A DNA stretch of 35,084 nucleotides from Saprospiraceae bacterium (GTDB lineage: Bacteria > Bacteroidota > Bacteroidia > Chitinophagales > JAHQVX01). This document shows positions 7,871 to 16,681 of this stretch, one piece after another. How positions within the stretch are numbered: position 1 is the stretch's first letter; every line of letters begins with the position of its first letter. The stretch spans positions 1 to 35,084 of the forward strand of contig JAHQVX010000068.1 in assembly GCA_019634125.1 (NCBI GenBank). Reading direction: 5' to 3'. The position numbers were made by a program, and so were the translations under genes. The notes under the pieces are model-generated. The model had not been told where the DNA came from. It made no database searches and was given only the letters and a program-made list of their open reading frames with translations.

Positions 7871-7899
7871 AAACCCCCTCGGCAAAGCCGAGGGGGTTT
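7871..7899. terminator. bidirectional intrinsic terminator
   Basis: AAACCCCCTCGGC (7871-7883), loop AAA, GCCGAGGGGGTTT (7887-7899): a perfect 13-bp GC-rich stem flanked by A and T runs, between two convergent genes. It should terminate the M56 operon and the opposing receptor gene. Confidence 0.92.
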
Positions 7900-7940
7900 C
7901 TTATCCACTATAATCAAGTCGTTTCTCAACGATAATTATC

Positions 7941-10397
7941 CTAAAATCCAAGCCCAGGCTGACGCTCTTGGCGCTCTTCTCTACGTTGCTGCTTACGCTT
8001 CGCAGGCTGTTTCATCTGCCCAAAATTGTAGTTAAATCCAATAAAGCCCATCTGACTCGGCCAGTCTAATACTAAGTTTTGAGCTTGTGAATCATCCTCA
8101 AATTCTACTTCTAAACCAAATGTGTTAAACAGATCATTTACCCGAATGTAAGAATTCAACTTCCCTTTCATAAATGATTTACGCACGTTCATATCCACAC
8201 CATACATCGCACTCAAACGGCCTTGGTAATAAGCGAACGGACTTTGATAATTACTTGAAACTTGTCCGCCCCAACCCTTAGGGAAATTCATATTAGCCAT
8301 GATACGACCACTGAAAATACTTGTACTTGCATTTAAGACTTCACCATCTTCATCTTCAGGATTTTGGATTTCTCCATAGTTGTAATTACCAGACACCATC
8401 AGGTTTAACCAGTTTGCTGGGTTAAAGTTGAACGAAGATTCCATTCCATAAACGTTCAATTGATTTACATTTCTGAAAGAAATTGTGGAACCTCCATCTG
8501 CTCGTACAGTATCTCGGAAATAACGAATATGGTCTGTAATTCCTCGATGGTAAACACTCGCATCAACACTCATTTTATCGAAGAACTTCGAATACCCGAA
8601 TTCATAAGAGTCCGTGAATTCTGGGCGAAGTGTATTATTTCCTTCAAACAGGTTATTTAAATCGGTTCGGTCTGCAAAAGGCGTAAGTTGTTGCCCGTTC
8701 GGACGATTAATCCGACGGCTATAACTCAAGCGCATGTTCGCCGACTCCGACAACGTATAACTAGCAGTAGCACTAGGGAACAAACTAATATAGGTGTCGG
8801 TATATTCATTGTTGGCTCCAAGCTCATTCTCTACCTCACTGTCTACATCAGTAAATTCGGAACGAAGTCCCCCTTTTAAACCTAATTTCTCAAAATTCTT
8901 CTCGTAAGTCACATAAGCTGCGGCTACGTCTTGAGTAAAATTGAATAAGTCATCAGAATTGAAGGCTGCGTCATCTTGAAAGACCTGAAAACGTTGTTCT
9001 TGATCTTCTAGCACCGCTCTAAAGCCCAATTCTAATTTTTCTTTACCAGAAAAAGGATTGGTATAGTCTAATGATAGGGTAGTCGTATTCCGATCATTGT
9101 CAGTAATGTCTGTATCGAACGAATTGAAAATCAACTCTAAGGGATCAAAAAACACATTACTGCGATTATTTGTCGTTTGCTCTTCACCTACATTGTAGGC
9201 TGCATCTAATAATAAATTGTGCTTCGGATTCCCATCAAATTCTTTTTGAAGTCCTAATGTTACCTCGCCGCCAGTTCTATCGTTAAATCCATCATTGAAA
9301 CGATTATAATTCGTCACGCCTTCCACAGGTGCGAAAAAGACATTGTCGTTAGCTGTAAGCGACACATTCTCTCCATCGCCAGGATTCAACGAAGCAGAGA
9401 AAAACACCGTACTACTCTCATTCAGGTAGTGATCAATTCCAATTCGAGCAAATTGCCCTTTACGATAAAAATCTCTATCCTCATCAGATATTTGATCTAC
9501 GCCAATTGCATTGATAAAGTCGTTGCGCTGGTTATCCCTTAGGAAATCATCTTCAAACCGGTTCAGGTTGAAACTAGAGCTTAGATTCCACTTCTTGGTT
9601 TTTAAATTTAAGCCCACATTTCCGTTGTATTTGTTCTCTGTTCCCCAGTTTGCGCCAACATTTCCTGTAAATCCTTCGATGTCGTTTTCTTTCAAAACAA
9701 TATTGATAATACCGGCTTCTCCTTCTGCATCATACTTTGCGGAAGGATTGGTAATGATTTCAATGTCTTGAATGTTTTTTTGCGGGATTTGTTCGAGCAA
9801 GGTCTGTAGACTAAAGCTTGAAGGACGTCCATTAATTAAAACACGTACATTCTGGCTGCCCCGAAGCTGAATATTTCCTTGGTCATCTACTGTAACAGAA
9901 GGGATTTGTTGCAATACATCTTTTGCGTTACCTCCTTCTGCAGCTTTGATTTGAGAGGCATCGTATATCTTCTTATCCACTTCATAGCGTACAGGGGCTG
10001 CAGCACCTTCTATCGTTACATCTTCAATTTGTGCTGCGCTGGCCGATAAAGTAATAGAGCCGATATTGTGCTTAACGGTTTCTTGTGGGTTGAAAATGAT
10101 TGGTCCTCGTATTTGCTTTTCATAGCCAATAAACGAGATTTCCGCAAAGTGACCACCAAGTGGAATTTCATTGACGGAAAACGTCCCATCATCTAAAGAA
10201 AGTCCACCAGTCACAACTGTAGAATCTTTGGCATTTCGAATCGTAATAGTTGCATAAGCAATCGGCTCATTCGTTGCTTCATCAACCACACTTCCTTCGA
10301 GTATTCCAATTTTAGGAGGCCCACCAGCTCCAGGGTATTGCGCAAAAGCACCTACAAAGAAAAATAGGGCTAGTGTTAGGGTTATTAGTTTTTGCAT
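7941..10397 (-). CDS. outer-membrane beta-barrel, TonB-dependent-receptor-like
   Basis: About 818 residues from ATG 10397. This start gives a clean signal peptide, MQKLITLTLALFFFVGAFA, ending before QYPGAGG; the longer frame adds 14 residues. A carboxypeptidase-regulatory-like domain comes first (GSVVDEATNEPIAYATITI...SVNEIPLGGHFAEISFIGYEK). A plug-like domain follows (KDVLQQIPSVTVDDQGNIQLRGSQNVRVLINGRPS). The remainder is a long beta-barrel rich in aromatic and Asn/Asp residues. It fits the Bacteroidota outer-membrane beta-barrel family related to TonB-dependent receptors. The usual barrel-terminal strand NFGQMKQ is followed by a basic, Gln- and Arg-rich tail. Substrate is unknown. It converges on the M56 operon, whose TonB_C domains could in principle contact such a receptor (inference only). 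Confidence 0.88.
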   Translation of the reverse strand: MQKLITLTLALFFFVGAFAQYPGAGGPPKIGILEGSVVDEATNEPIAYATITIRNAKDSTVVTGGLSLDDGTFSVNEIPLGGHFAEISFIGYEKQIRGPIIFNPQETVKHNIGSITLSASAAQIEDVTIEGAAAPVRYEVDKKIYDASQIKAAEGGNAKDVLQQIPSVTVDDQGNIQLRGSQNVRVLINGRPSSFSLQTLLEQIPQKNIQDIEIITNPSAKYDAEGEAGIINIVLKENDIEGFTGNVGANWGTENKYNGNVGLNLKTKKWNLSSSFNLNRFEDDFLRDNQRNDFINAIGVDQISDEDRDFYRKGQFARIGIDHYLNESSTVFFSASLNPGDGENVSLTANDNVFFAPVEGVTNYNRFNDGFNDRTGGEVTLGLQKEFDGNPKHNLLLDAAYNVGEEQTTNNRSNVFFDPLELIFNSFDTDITDNDRNTTTLSLDYTNPFSGKEKLELGFRAVLEDQEQRFQVFQDDAAFNSDDLFNFTQDVAAAYVTYEKNFEKLGLKGGLRSEFTDVDSEVENELGANNEYTDTYISLFPSATASYTLSESANMRLSYSRRINRPNGQQLTPFADRTDLNNLFEGNNTLRPEFTDSYEFGYSKFFDKMSVDASVYHRGITDHIRYFRDTVRADGGSTISFRNVNQLNVYGMESSFNFNPANWLNLMVSGNYNYGEIQNPEDEDGEVLNASTSIFSGRIMANMNFPKGWGGQVSSNYQSPFAYYQGRLSAMYGVDMNVRKSFMKGKLNSYIRVNDLFNTFGLEVEFEDDSQAQNLVLDWPSQMGFIGFNYNFGQMKQPAKRKQQRREERQERQPGLGF

Positions 10398-10502
10398 GCT
10401 GATTGTGTTTTTGTAAAAGTTCGTTTTTGGTATATGCAAATAGACCCAGTTGAGGAAAATAAGTTACACTAAAAACAGAATTTTTCTAAAATGGAAATTT
10501 AT

Positions 10503-11087
10503 TCATATCCATTCTTTGAAGCGGGATTGAACAAGTGCTTCATCGGATTTTGGGAAGGATATTTCGAAGTATGCATGCGTGGAAGAAAAACGTTCAGAAA
10601 GTAGGGTTATCGGCAATTTGTTGGCCTGCTGGTGAAAAACATTAACTTTATCGTAAGGCAGTTTTAATTCGATAGAAGATTGAATGATTTTCGTGACAAT
10701 TTCAGCAGCGTCAAGGCTGAGGTTAGTAGTGAGTTTATACGCTTTGATGAGTCCTGGTATTCCAAGTTTTGTACCTCCAAAATAACGTACGACAACAACT
10801 AAAATATTGGTAAGTTGGGCCGAATCGATTTGATTGAGTATAGGCCTTCCGGCGGAGCCGGAAGGCTCACCCGCATCGTTCACCCGATAAAGGTTTTTAT
10901 CTAAACCCAATCGCCATGCATAACAATGATGACGAGCCTTTGGATGTAATTCATTGACCTCTACCAATGCTTCTTTAATAGCTGCTTCCGAATCCACGGG
11001 GAAGGCATAACCATAAAACTTACTGGCCTTCACCGTATACCGATCGGTACTTGGAGCTGCAATTGTATTGTAACTATATAGCGACAT
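10503..11087 (-). CDS. YigZ/IMPACT family protein
   Basis: About 194 residues with the UPF0029 (IMPACT N-terminal) fold. KASKFYGYAFPV, ARHHCYAWRLG, the signature GEPSGSAGRPIL, and VVRYFGGTKLGIPGLIKAY are all present, followed by the DUF1949-like C-terminal half. YigZ relatives are ribosome- or translation-associated proteins of unclear biochemical role. I prefer ATG 11087 (MSLYSYNTIAAPS), which matches the usual family start; ATG 11099 adds four residues. Either start overlaps the end of the upstream EamA gene (14 or 26 bases), so the two are in one transcript with ribD. A 10-bp hairpin lies exactly over the conserved GEPSGSAGRP codons. Confidence 0.9.
   Translation of the reverse strand: MSLYSYNTIAAPSTDRYTVKASKFYGYAFPVDSEAAIKEALVEVNELHPKARHHCYAWRLGLDKNLYRVNDAGEPSGSAGRPILNQIDSAQLTNILVVVVRYFGGTKLGIPGLIKAYKLTTNLSLDAAEIVTKIIQSSIELKLPYDKVNVFHQQANKLPITLLSERFSSTHAYFEISFPKSDEALVQSRFKEWI
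10844..10866. repeat. intragenic hairpin in the YigZ gene (10-bp arms, 3-nt loop)
   Basis: GCCTTCCGGC (10844-10853), loop GGA, GCCGGAAGGC (10857-10866). It overlaps the conserved GEPSGSAGRP codons, so amino-acid constraint is one possible contributor here. Confidence 0.78.
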
Positions 11088-11961
11088 TAACTTGTTCAAA
11101 AATCAATAAGAAAATAGCGAGGATAGATAAACCTAAACCAACTAATTTCAAGGATGTAGTCCGTTCCCGAAAGAAGGCAAAACCTAAAATGGTGGTCAAA
11201 AGCACAATGCCAATGTTATTGACGGGATAAATCATCGAACTTTCCCAACCATCGACATCTAAGGTTTTAAATAAATAATAAATCGAACCATAATTCGGAA
11301 TACCTAGTGCAATTCCCGCCAACCAGCTTTTAGGGGATGGCTTCATTTTTCCTCTTATCCATTGAATGAGAAACACAAAGATGCCTATGCCTGCGGCGGT
11401 AGCAAACAAGAACGCCAGAAATTGGTTAAACTCAAGGCCTGGGAAGCGAAATTCTACTTCTTTTAATAAGCTACTGATCACCCCCCCGCCAATAAATACG
11501 GCAATTGGTAACCATCTAGGCCCTTTGTTGGTCGTTTTGTCCGTTGATTTTGGCTGAGCTACGCTCAGCCAAACAGCAACAATCGCCAACACAATACCAC
11601 TAACTTTCAATAACGTAACCTGATCGCCATAGAATAGAAAAGCAATAAATACAGGAACAACCAACGACAACTTATCACTTAATGAAGCAATGCCTACTCC
11701 AAAAACCTGAGCGGTTCTGCCAATTAGGTTAAACAACGTAATAAACAAAAGTCCTAGAATCAACGCATAGGGTAGAGTAGTCGTGGGAATTTCACTCAAC
11801 CAACCTCTATCTTGTTGTGCAGCAAAACCCGCACCCATACCGGCACAAATCAAGTAATTCACCACAATAGCTTGAAATGTATTCACCTTATACGTGTCAA
11901 ATCCCTTGAAAATGATGTAAATCAAGGAGGATAAACCGATGGTCAAAATTAAATAGATCAT
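11074..11961 (-). CDS. EamA/DMT-family transporter
   Basis: A 295-residue integral membrane protein with about ten hydrophobic segments in two EamA-like halves. The first half includes TLPYALILGLLFITLFNLIGRTAQ and ends near IVLAIVAVWLSVAQP. The second runs from WLPIAVFIGGGVIS to LVGLGLSILAIFLLIF. A hydrophilic linker of about 18 residues joins the halves. Family members export or import small metabolites across the inner membrane; the substrate cannot be read here. The start overlaps the ribD stop by 4 bases (ATGA on the minus strand), suggesting coupling with riboflavin synthesis, though such packing is common in this window. An 11-bp hairpin falls exactly in the inter-half linker. Confidence 0.88.
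   Translation of the reverse strand: MIYLILTIGLSSLIYIIFKGFDTYKVNTFQAIVVNYLICAGMGAGFAAQQDRGWLSEIPTTTLPYALILGLLFITLFNLIGRTAQVFGVGIASLSDKLSLVVPVFIAFLFYGDQVTLLKVSGIVLAIVAVWLSVAQPKSTDKTTNKGPRWLPIAVFIGGGVISSLLKEVEFRFPGLEFNQFLAFLFATAAGIGIFVFLIQWIRGKMKPSPKSWLAGIALGIPNYGSIYYLFKTLDVDGWESSMIYPVNNIGIVLLTTILGFAFFRERTTSLKLVGLGLSILAIFLLIFEQVNVAI
11549..11573. repeat. intragenic hairpin in the EamA gene (11-bp arms, 3-nt loop)
   Basis: TTTGGCTGAGC (11549-11559), loop TAC, GCTCAGCCAAA (11563-11573). It encodes the start of the hydrophilic linker between the two EamA halves (SVAQPKS). Confidence 0.82.
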
Positions 11962-12992
11962 GAACTTGATATTATGGTGGTGATTTTATCCGTACCCAAT
12001 TGGATCAAACTTAAATGTTGGCCTTCAATAATGGGTGCTTTTACTCCATGATTTAATAACTTGGTTGAAGTAATGATTCGGGCTTCGTCCCAACACTTAG
12101 AATCAATGAAGCTTCGCAAAGTTTTCCCTCCTCCTTCTACAATTATACTTTGAATCAAAGCATCATCAAGGCTACTTAAATACTTGAAAAACAATCGTAT
12201 AAAATTTGCGTGCGCCAAATTGTCATTTGACTTAACCAATGAAAACAAATTCCTATGTATAACTAAAGTTTTGACCGTTTTGTTAAAAATATTAAAGTCG
12301 TTAGGCACACGTTTATTGGGATCAAAAAGGATACGAATAGGGTGCTTGCCAAACCAATTACGATTTGTCAAATTTGGATCATCATTAATGGCGGTTTGAG
12401 CCCCAATTAAAATAGCATCTTCTTCACTTCTCCATTTATGGGTATAGATGTTTGTCAATGCATTTGAAATAGCCATTTGAGTACCATCATTCCGACCAAT
12501 AAATCCATCAGCTGATTGCGCCCATTTTAAAATGATGTAAGGCCGATGTTTCGTATGCTGGGTAAAAAATCGTCGATTGAGCCATTTGCCTTCTTTTTCA
12601 AGAATTCCTGTGATCACATCAACACCTTGCTTTCGCAAAACTTCAATTCCCTGGCCGTTTGTAGACGGGTTGGGGTCAACATTAGACAGCACAACACGTC
12701 GTACGCCTTCTTTTATAACTCGTTGAGAACAAGGTGGTGTTTTACCATGATGATTACAAGGTTCCAAGTTCACAAACAACGTACTTTCTGGGATCAATGC
12801 TCTTTTTGAATCTGGAACACTTTCAAAGGCGTTCACTTCAGCATGTGCTTCGCCATATTGCTCATGATAGCCTTCGCCGATGATCTCGTCGTTATAGACG
12901 AGGACAGCTCCCACCAACGGATTAGGCGAAACAGCACCTGCTCCATTCTGCGCTAATTCGAAACATCGTCGTATATAGTGTTCAAAATTCAA
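11958..12992 (-). CDS. ribD: bifunctional riboflavin biosynthesis protein RibD
   Basis: A 344-residue fusion of pyrimidine deaminase and reductase. The deaminase zinc site is visible as HAEVNAF (His and catalytic Glu) and EPCNHHGKTPPCS (the two Cys ligands). The C-terminal reductase domain begins near RPYIILKWAQSADGFIGR and includes the conserved SNALTNIYTHKWRSEEDAILIGAQTA. The enzyme deaminates 2,5-diamino-6-ribosylamino-4(3H)-pyrimidinone 5'-phosphate and reduces the ribose. It heads the minus-strand set ribD-EamA-YigZ. Start ATG 12992 gives the typical MNFEHYIRRCFELA. The 62-base gap to the divergent DUF922 gene must hold its promoter, though no clear -7 box is seen on this strand. Confidence 0.95.
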   Translation of the reverse strand: MNFEHYIRRCFELAQNGAGAVSPNPLVGAVLVYNDEIIGEGYHEQYGEAHAEVNAFESVPDSKRALIPESTLFVNLEPCNHHGKTPPCSQRVIKEGVRRVVLSNVDPNPSTNGQGIEVLRKQGVDVITGILEKEGKWLNRRFFTQHTKHRPYIILKWAQSADGFIGRNDGTQMAISNALTNIYTHKWRSEEDAILIGAQTAINDDPNLTNRNWFGKHPIRILFDPNKRVPNDFNIFNKTVKTLVIHRNLFSLVKSNDNLAHANFIRLFFKYLSSLDDALIQSIIVEGGGKTLRSFIDSKCWDEARIITSTKLLNHGVKAPIIEGQHLSLIQLGTDKITTIISSS

Positions 12993-13041
12993 GACTGCAA
13001 AGGTAGAAATTGGAATTTAGAAGAATTCAATCCCTTTTCGC

Positions 13042-13049
13042 TAACTTTA
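13042..13049 (+). promoter_or_regulatory. possible -7 box (TAACTTTA) of the DUF922 gene
   Basis: One mismatch to TAnnTTTG, ending 5 nt before ATG 13055. If used, the transcript would be essentially leaderless. Confidence 0.3.
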
Positions 13050-13054
13050 GAATA

Positions 13055-13714
13055 ATGCTTATTCCTAGACCCATAGAAGCACTTATCGTCTTTATCATTG
13101 TAACAGCACTTGTCCAATTTTATATTGACCTCGGGCACCCACAACAAAGTATTGTGGCTAAAGCCATGCAAGTCAATCATACGATGGATGATCATACTTC
13201 TGGGCACATCTGTATGCTTACTGCCAATGGAACAGCATTGGCATGGAAAAAAGAGACCTTGCTAGACTGGAACGATTTCAAAGCAGAAGAAAAAAATAGC
13301 CCAGGCCAAGCTGTAGCTACTTCTAATACCGGTTTTGGCTATACCATCACAAAAAAAGGATTTAAGCCACAGGGCTATGTTTTTGCGCATTTTTATTGCT
13401 CTGGATCCTGGAAGAAACCAGGCTTACTGAGCGATCAAGTTTTGGCTCATGAACAACGTCATTTTGATATTTGTGAATTGTATAGCAGAAAGTTTTTGGC
13501 TTCAATTGATGCATTAAAAACGGAACAAAACTTCAACTTTGCTACTTTAAGTACCACTTACGATGAACTGAACAAGGAATTTGCTGGATTCCAAGAACAA
13601 TATGATGAAGAGACGAAACACAGTATGGATGCATTTGCTCAGAAACTATGGAATGGACGGATTAAAAGGGAGCTAGAACAACTTGAACAATACGCACTAA
13701 ACAGAAATTTTTAA
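13055..13714 (+). CDS. DUF922-type predicted zinc metalloprotease
   Basis: About 219 residues from ATG 13055; the 15-residue longer frame begins with TTG and I do not favour it. An N-terminal hydrophobic segment (EALIVFIIVTALVQFYI) should act as signal or anchor. The body carries LDWNDFKAE, SNTGFGYTI, and the metalloprotease-like LAHEQRHFDICELY, with HExxH at about 132-136. This arrangement fits DUF922, a family of predicted secreted Zn-dependent proteases. Its substrate is unknown. It is divergent from ribD and followed 10 bases later by prmC. An inverted repeat with 8-bp arms (13222-13229 and 13236-13243, 6-nt loop) lies inside the gene. Confidence 0.72.
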   Translation: MLIPRPIEALIVFIIVTALVQFYIDLGHPQQSIVAKAMQVNHTMDDHTSGHICMLTANGTALAWKKETLLDWNDFKAEEKNSPGQAVATSNTGFGYTITKKGFKPQGYVFAHFYCSGSWKKPGLLSDQVLAHEQRHFDICELYSRKFLASIDALKTEQNFNFATLSTTYDELNKEFAGFQEQYDEETKHSMDAFAQKLWNGRIKRELEQLEQYALNRNF

Positions 13715-13724
13715 CCTTTGTGCG

Positions 13725-14576
13725 GTGAAAACTTGGAACGACCTCAAACAATCTCTCCCTCAATTATTAGCTCCTGAAATTGAAACCGGTGAATCGATCT
13801 CTTATTTTAAGATCCTCGCCGAACATTATCATGGGCAGTATAACCTAGACCTTACAGCCTTAGAGTTAGACCTTCCAGCGCAACTCAAAATAGACTTTCC
13901 AGATCTTGTCAAAAGATTTAAAAGCCACGAACCGATTCAATACGTATTAGGCTATACTTGGTTTTACAACTTAAAGATCAATGTAAATCCTGCTGTTTTA
14001 ATTCCTAGACAAGAAACGGAAGAGTTGGTACATTGGATTTTACAGGACTATCAATTCAAGCTGGGTCCAACGGTTTGGGATATCGGGACAGGTAGCGGAT
14101 GTATTGCGTTAGCTCTTGCTGCGTATATGCGCTCGCCCAAAATTTGGGCAAGCGACGTGAGCGAAAGAGCCCTCGCTACCGCATCGGCAAATGCCCAGAA
14201 AAATGAAATCTATAACATCTCCTTTCTGGAACACAACATCCTCCAAGAACCACCTCCAACCCATTCCTATGATATTATTGTGAGTAACCCACCGTATATA
14301 AAGCCTTCTGCGAAGTCCATTATGAGTAAAAATGTGCTGCAATATGAGCCAGAACTCGCACTTTTTGCGCCAGAAGAAGATCCATTGGTTTTCTACAGAG
14401 CAATTGCCAGAATAGCCAAATCTTCGCTCCAACCCAACGGAAAGCTCTATTTCGAGATCAATGAATTTCTCAAAGAAAACTTAGAAGAATTACTCCAAGC
14501 AGAAGGCTTTACATCTATTGAGTTTAAACAGGATCTCAGTGGTTTGTGGCGTATGGTTCGATGTGGAATCAACTAG
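13725..14576 (+). CDS. prmC: peptide chain release factor N5-glutamine methyltransferase PrmC
   Basis: 283 residues. PrmC methylates the Gln of the GGQ motif in release factors RF1 and RF2 using SAM. The N-terminal helical domain contains PIQYVLGYTWFYNLKINVNPAVLIPRQETEELV, the SAM motif is DIGTGSGCIALALA, and the catalytic NPPY motif is in VSNPPYIKP near residue 188. The start is GTG at 13725, since no in-frame ATG gives a full N-terminus. An AACCTTTG sequence at 13713-13720 resembles a weak -7 box. Near codon 140 lies an imperfect hairpin with 11-bp arms (14130-14154), one mismatch and a 3-nt loop, the same geometry as the perfect ones elsewhere. Confidence 0.93.
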   Translation: MKTWNDLKQSLPQLLAPEIETGESISYFKILAEHYHGQYNLDLTALELDLPAQLKIDFPDLVKRFKSHEPIQYVLGYTWFYNLKINVNPAVLIPRQETEELVHWILQDYQFKLGPTVWDIGTGSGCIALALAAYMRSPKIWASDVSERALATASANAQKNEIYNISFLEHNILQEPPPTHSYDIIVSNPPYIKPSAKSIMSKNVLQYEPELALFAPEEDPLVFYRAIARIAKSSLQPNGKLYFEINEFLKENLEELLQAEGFTSIEFKQDLSGLWRMVRCGIN

Positions 14577-14621
14577 GGTTTCACTGAAATGCTTAATTTG
14601 GTAAAAATATTATTTCAAATG

Positions 14622-16628
14622 GTAAAACAAGTTACTTTCTTCATTTGTTCGCTCCTCTCGATGTCTCTTATGGCGCAAGACTCCGGCAAAGGCTGGGTCG
14701 TTACTGCCGAAAACATCCAACCAAATGAGTACTACGGAGAAACCGTTGCTAATGGCATGGTTGGCCTCATTAGTAGTCCAGAACCTATGAAAGTTAAAGA
14801 TGTGGTACTCAATGGTGTTTTCGACCAATACGGACGGGGAAGAGTAGAAAATATCCTAAAAGTATTTAACCATATCAATCTCGACATCTTCGTAGATAAT
14901 AAGTTGGCGAATGGACAAAATATTTCCAACTTCGAACAACGCCTCGATTTGCGGAAAGCTGTATTGATCACCGAATTTGATTTTGAAGGTGTGCATGTCG
15001 TGCACAAAATGCGATCGCTAAGGCATTTACCTTTTAACCAGCTGGTTGAAGTCGAGTTAAAAGCATCTAAGCCGGTTTCTGTTCGTATTCAAAACAAACT
15101 TGAGACACCAGATCATTTACGGGATAATCGAATGTTTTTTAACGAGATTTCTCGGCCTCACGTCGACATTACCCTCATGACTAGTGTGGCACAGAGTCCT
15201 ACTGGCCGCCACAAAGTGGCGGCCACATCCTCCTTCCTATTCGAAGAAAAACATGGCTATGAACCACGGATTCGCCACGAAGAATGGGATGAAGGCATGC
15301 ACTACCAGCACTTTACAAAGAAACTGAGTCCAACAGCTACTTATCGATTTGGACTAGCAGGTACTTCCATTGCAAGTGAACATGTAGATGATCCTCATAA
15401 CGAAGCTGAACGCATGGCACTTTACGCCAAATTAGAAGGTATGGACCGGCTAATAAAGTTCCACGACGAAGCTTGGGATACACTTTGGGAAGGAGATATT
15501 GTCATTGAAGGCAACGACAAAGATCAACTCGATGTTCGTTCTGCACTTTACCATCTATACAGTTTTGTGCGCGCAGGAAGTGGTTACAGTATGTCGCCAA
15601 TGGGCCTTAGCGGCTTAGGGTACAATGGCCATGTCTTTTGGGATACCGAAATCTGGATGTACCCACCATTACTCGTGCTTCAACCCGAAATTGCAAGGTC
15701 GCTGTTAGATTATCGGTTTAATCGGCTAGATGCCGCGATGACAAATGCCAAGATGCACGGATACGATGGGGCAATGTTCCCCTGGGAAAGCGCAGATACA
15801 GGCTCGGAACAAACTCCAGTATGGGCAATCACAGGGCCCTTCGAACACCACATTACTGGAGATATTGCTTGGGCGGCTTGGCAATACTTCTCTGTAACCA
15901 ACGATATGCAATGGTTAGAAGAGAAAGGCTACCCGTTATTAAAAGCCACGGCAGATTATTGGGCAAGTAGAGTAGAACGAAATGGCCCAGGTCAATACAA
16001 CATCAAAAACGTTGTCTGTGCCGATGAATATGCCGAGAATGTAGACGACAACGCCTTTACAAATGCGGGAGCAATTCTGAACCTTGAATATGCTACCAAA
16101 GCGGCTAACTTACTCGGAAAAGCACCAAATCCAGATTGGATGCATGTGGCCGAAAACATTCCAATTCTAAAGTTTAATGGCGGAGTTATTCAAGAACATG
16201 CCACTTATGAAGGGGAAACCATCAAACAGGCTGATGTCAACCTCTTGGCCCATCCGTTTTACTTTGTGACCGATAAAACGCAAATTAAACGCGATTTAGA
16301 CTATTATGAACCTCGTTATGATGAATTTGGACCTGCCATGGGTTTTTGCACATTAGCGACCCTTCATGCCCAACTCGATAATGAGAAACGGGCTTATCAA
16401 TTATGGACACAAAGCTTTCGGCCGAATTTTGTTCCACCGTTTAATGTAATTAGTGAGACGAAAGGTGGGACAAATCCCTATTTTTCTACTGGAGCTGGTG
16501 GAATGCTTCAAACCGTTTTATGGGGTTTTGGCGGTGTGCGCGTTACTGAGGATGGAATTGTAGTGACGGAACAAAAGAAGCCAAATGAATGGAAAAGCTT
16601 AGAAATTAAAGGATTAGCGGTTAGATAG
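14622..16628 (+). CDS. secreted glycoside hydrolase family 65 protein
   Basis: About 668 residues from ATG 14622, chosen because it gives a canonical signal peptide (VKQVTFFICSLLSMSLMAQ); ATG 14589 adds 11 residues. The N-terminal beta-sandwich domain is followed by an (alpha/alpha)6 barrel with GHVFWDTEIWMYPPLL, GAMFPWESADTGSEQTP, and CADEYAENVDDNAFTNA. The last contains the Asp-Glu of the GH65 active site (Glu at about 469 as general acid). GH65 includes phosphorylases and hydrolases of alpha-glucosides. The FWD...MFPWES pattern and the secretion signal suggest a hydrolase of the trehalase or glucosyl-galactosyl-hydroxylysine glucosidase type, but the substrate is uncertain. It follows prmC by about 45 bases and ends at a strong terminator. 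Confidence 0.85.
   Translation, partial: VKQVTFFICSLLSMSLMAQDSGKGWVVTAENIQPNEYYGETVANGMVGLISSPEPMKVKDVVLNGVFDQYGRGRVENILKVFNHINLDIFVDNKLANGQNISNFEQRLDLRKAVLITEFDFEGVHVVHKMRSLRHLPFNQLVEVELKASKPVSVRIQNKLETPDHLRDNRMFFNEISRPHVDITLMTSVAQSPTGRHKVAATSSFLFEEKHGYEPRIRHEEWDEGMHYQHFTKKLSPTATYRFGLAGTSIASEHVDDPHNEAERMALYAKLEGMDRLIKFHDEAWDTLWEGDIVIEGNDKDQLDVRSALYHLYSFVRAGSGYSMSPMGLSGLGYNGHVFWDTEIWMYPPLLVLQPEIARSLLDYRFNRLDAAMTNAKMHGYDGAMFPWESADTGSEQTPVWAITGPFEHHITGDIAWAAWQYFSVTNDMQWLEEKGYPLLKATADYWASRVERNGPGQYNIKNVVCADEYAENVDDNAFTNAGAILNLEYATKAANLLGKAPNPDWMHVAENIPILKFNGGVIQEHATYEGETIKQADVNLLAHPFYFVTDKTQIKRDLDYYEPRYDEFGPAMGFCTLATLHAQLDNEKRAYQLWTQSFRPNFVPPFNVISETKGGTNPYFSTGAGGMLQTVLWGFGGVRVTEDGIVVTEQKKPNEWKSLEIKGLAVR
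15203..15225. repeat. intragenic hairpin in the GH65 gene (10-bp arms, 3-nt loop)
   Basis: TGGCCGCCAC (15203-15212), loop AAA, GTGGCGGCCA (15216-15225). It encodes TGRHKVAAT in the N-terminal domain, well away from the catalytic residues. Confidence 0.82.
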
Positions 16629-16634
16629 AACAAA

Positions 16635-16660
16635 AAACCTCCCCCGTCCGGGGGAGGTTT
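16635..16660. terminator. bidirectional intrinsic terminator after the GH65 gene
   Basis: AAACCTCCCCCG (16635-16646), TC, CGGGGGAGGTTT (16649-16660): a 12-bp perfect stem with an A run on one side and T on the other, lying between the convergent GH65 and DUF1508 genes. Confidence 0.9.
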
Positions 16661-16681
16661 CATCACAAAGAGACCCTCTAG

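Noticed and set aside
13222-13243. 8-bp inverted repeat with 6-nt loop in the DUF922 gene as another family member
   Set aside because: The loop is twice the usual size and several 8-bp repeats with loops up to 10 nt are expected by chance, so it was not counted.
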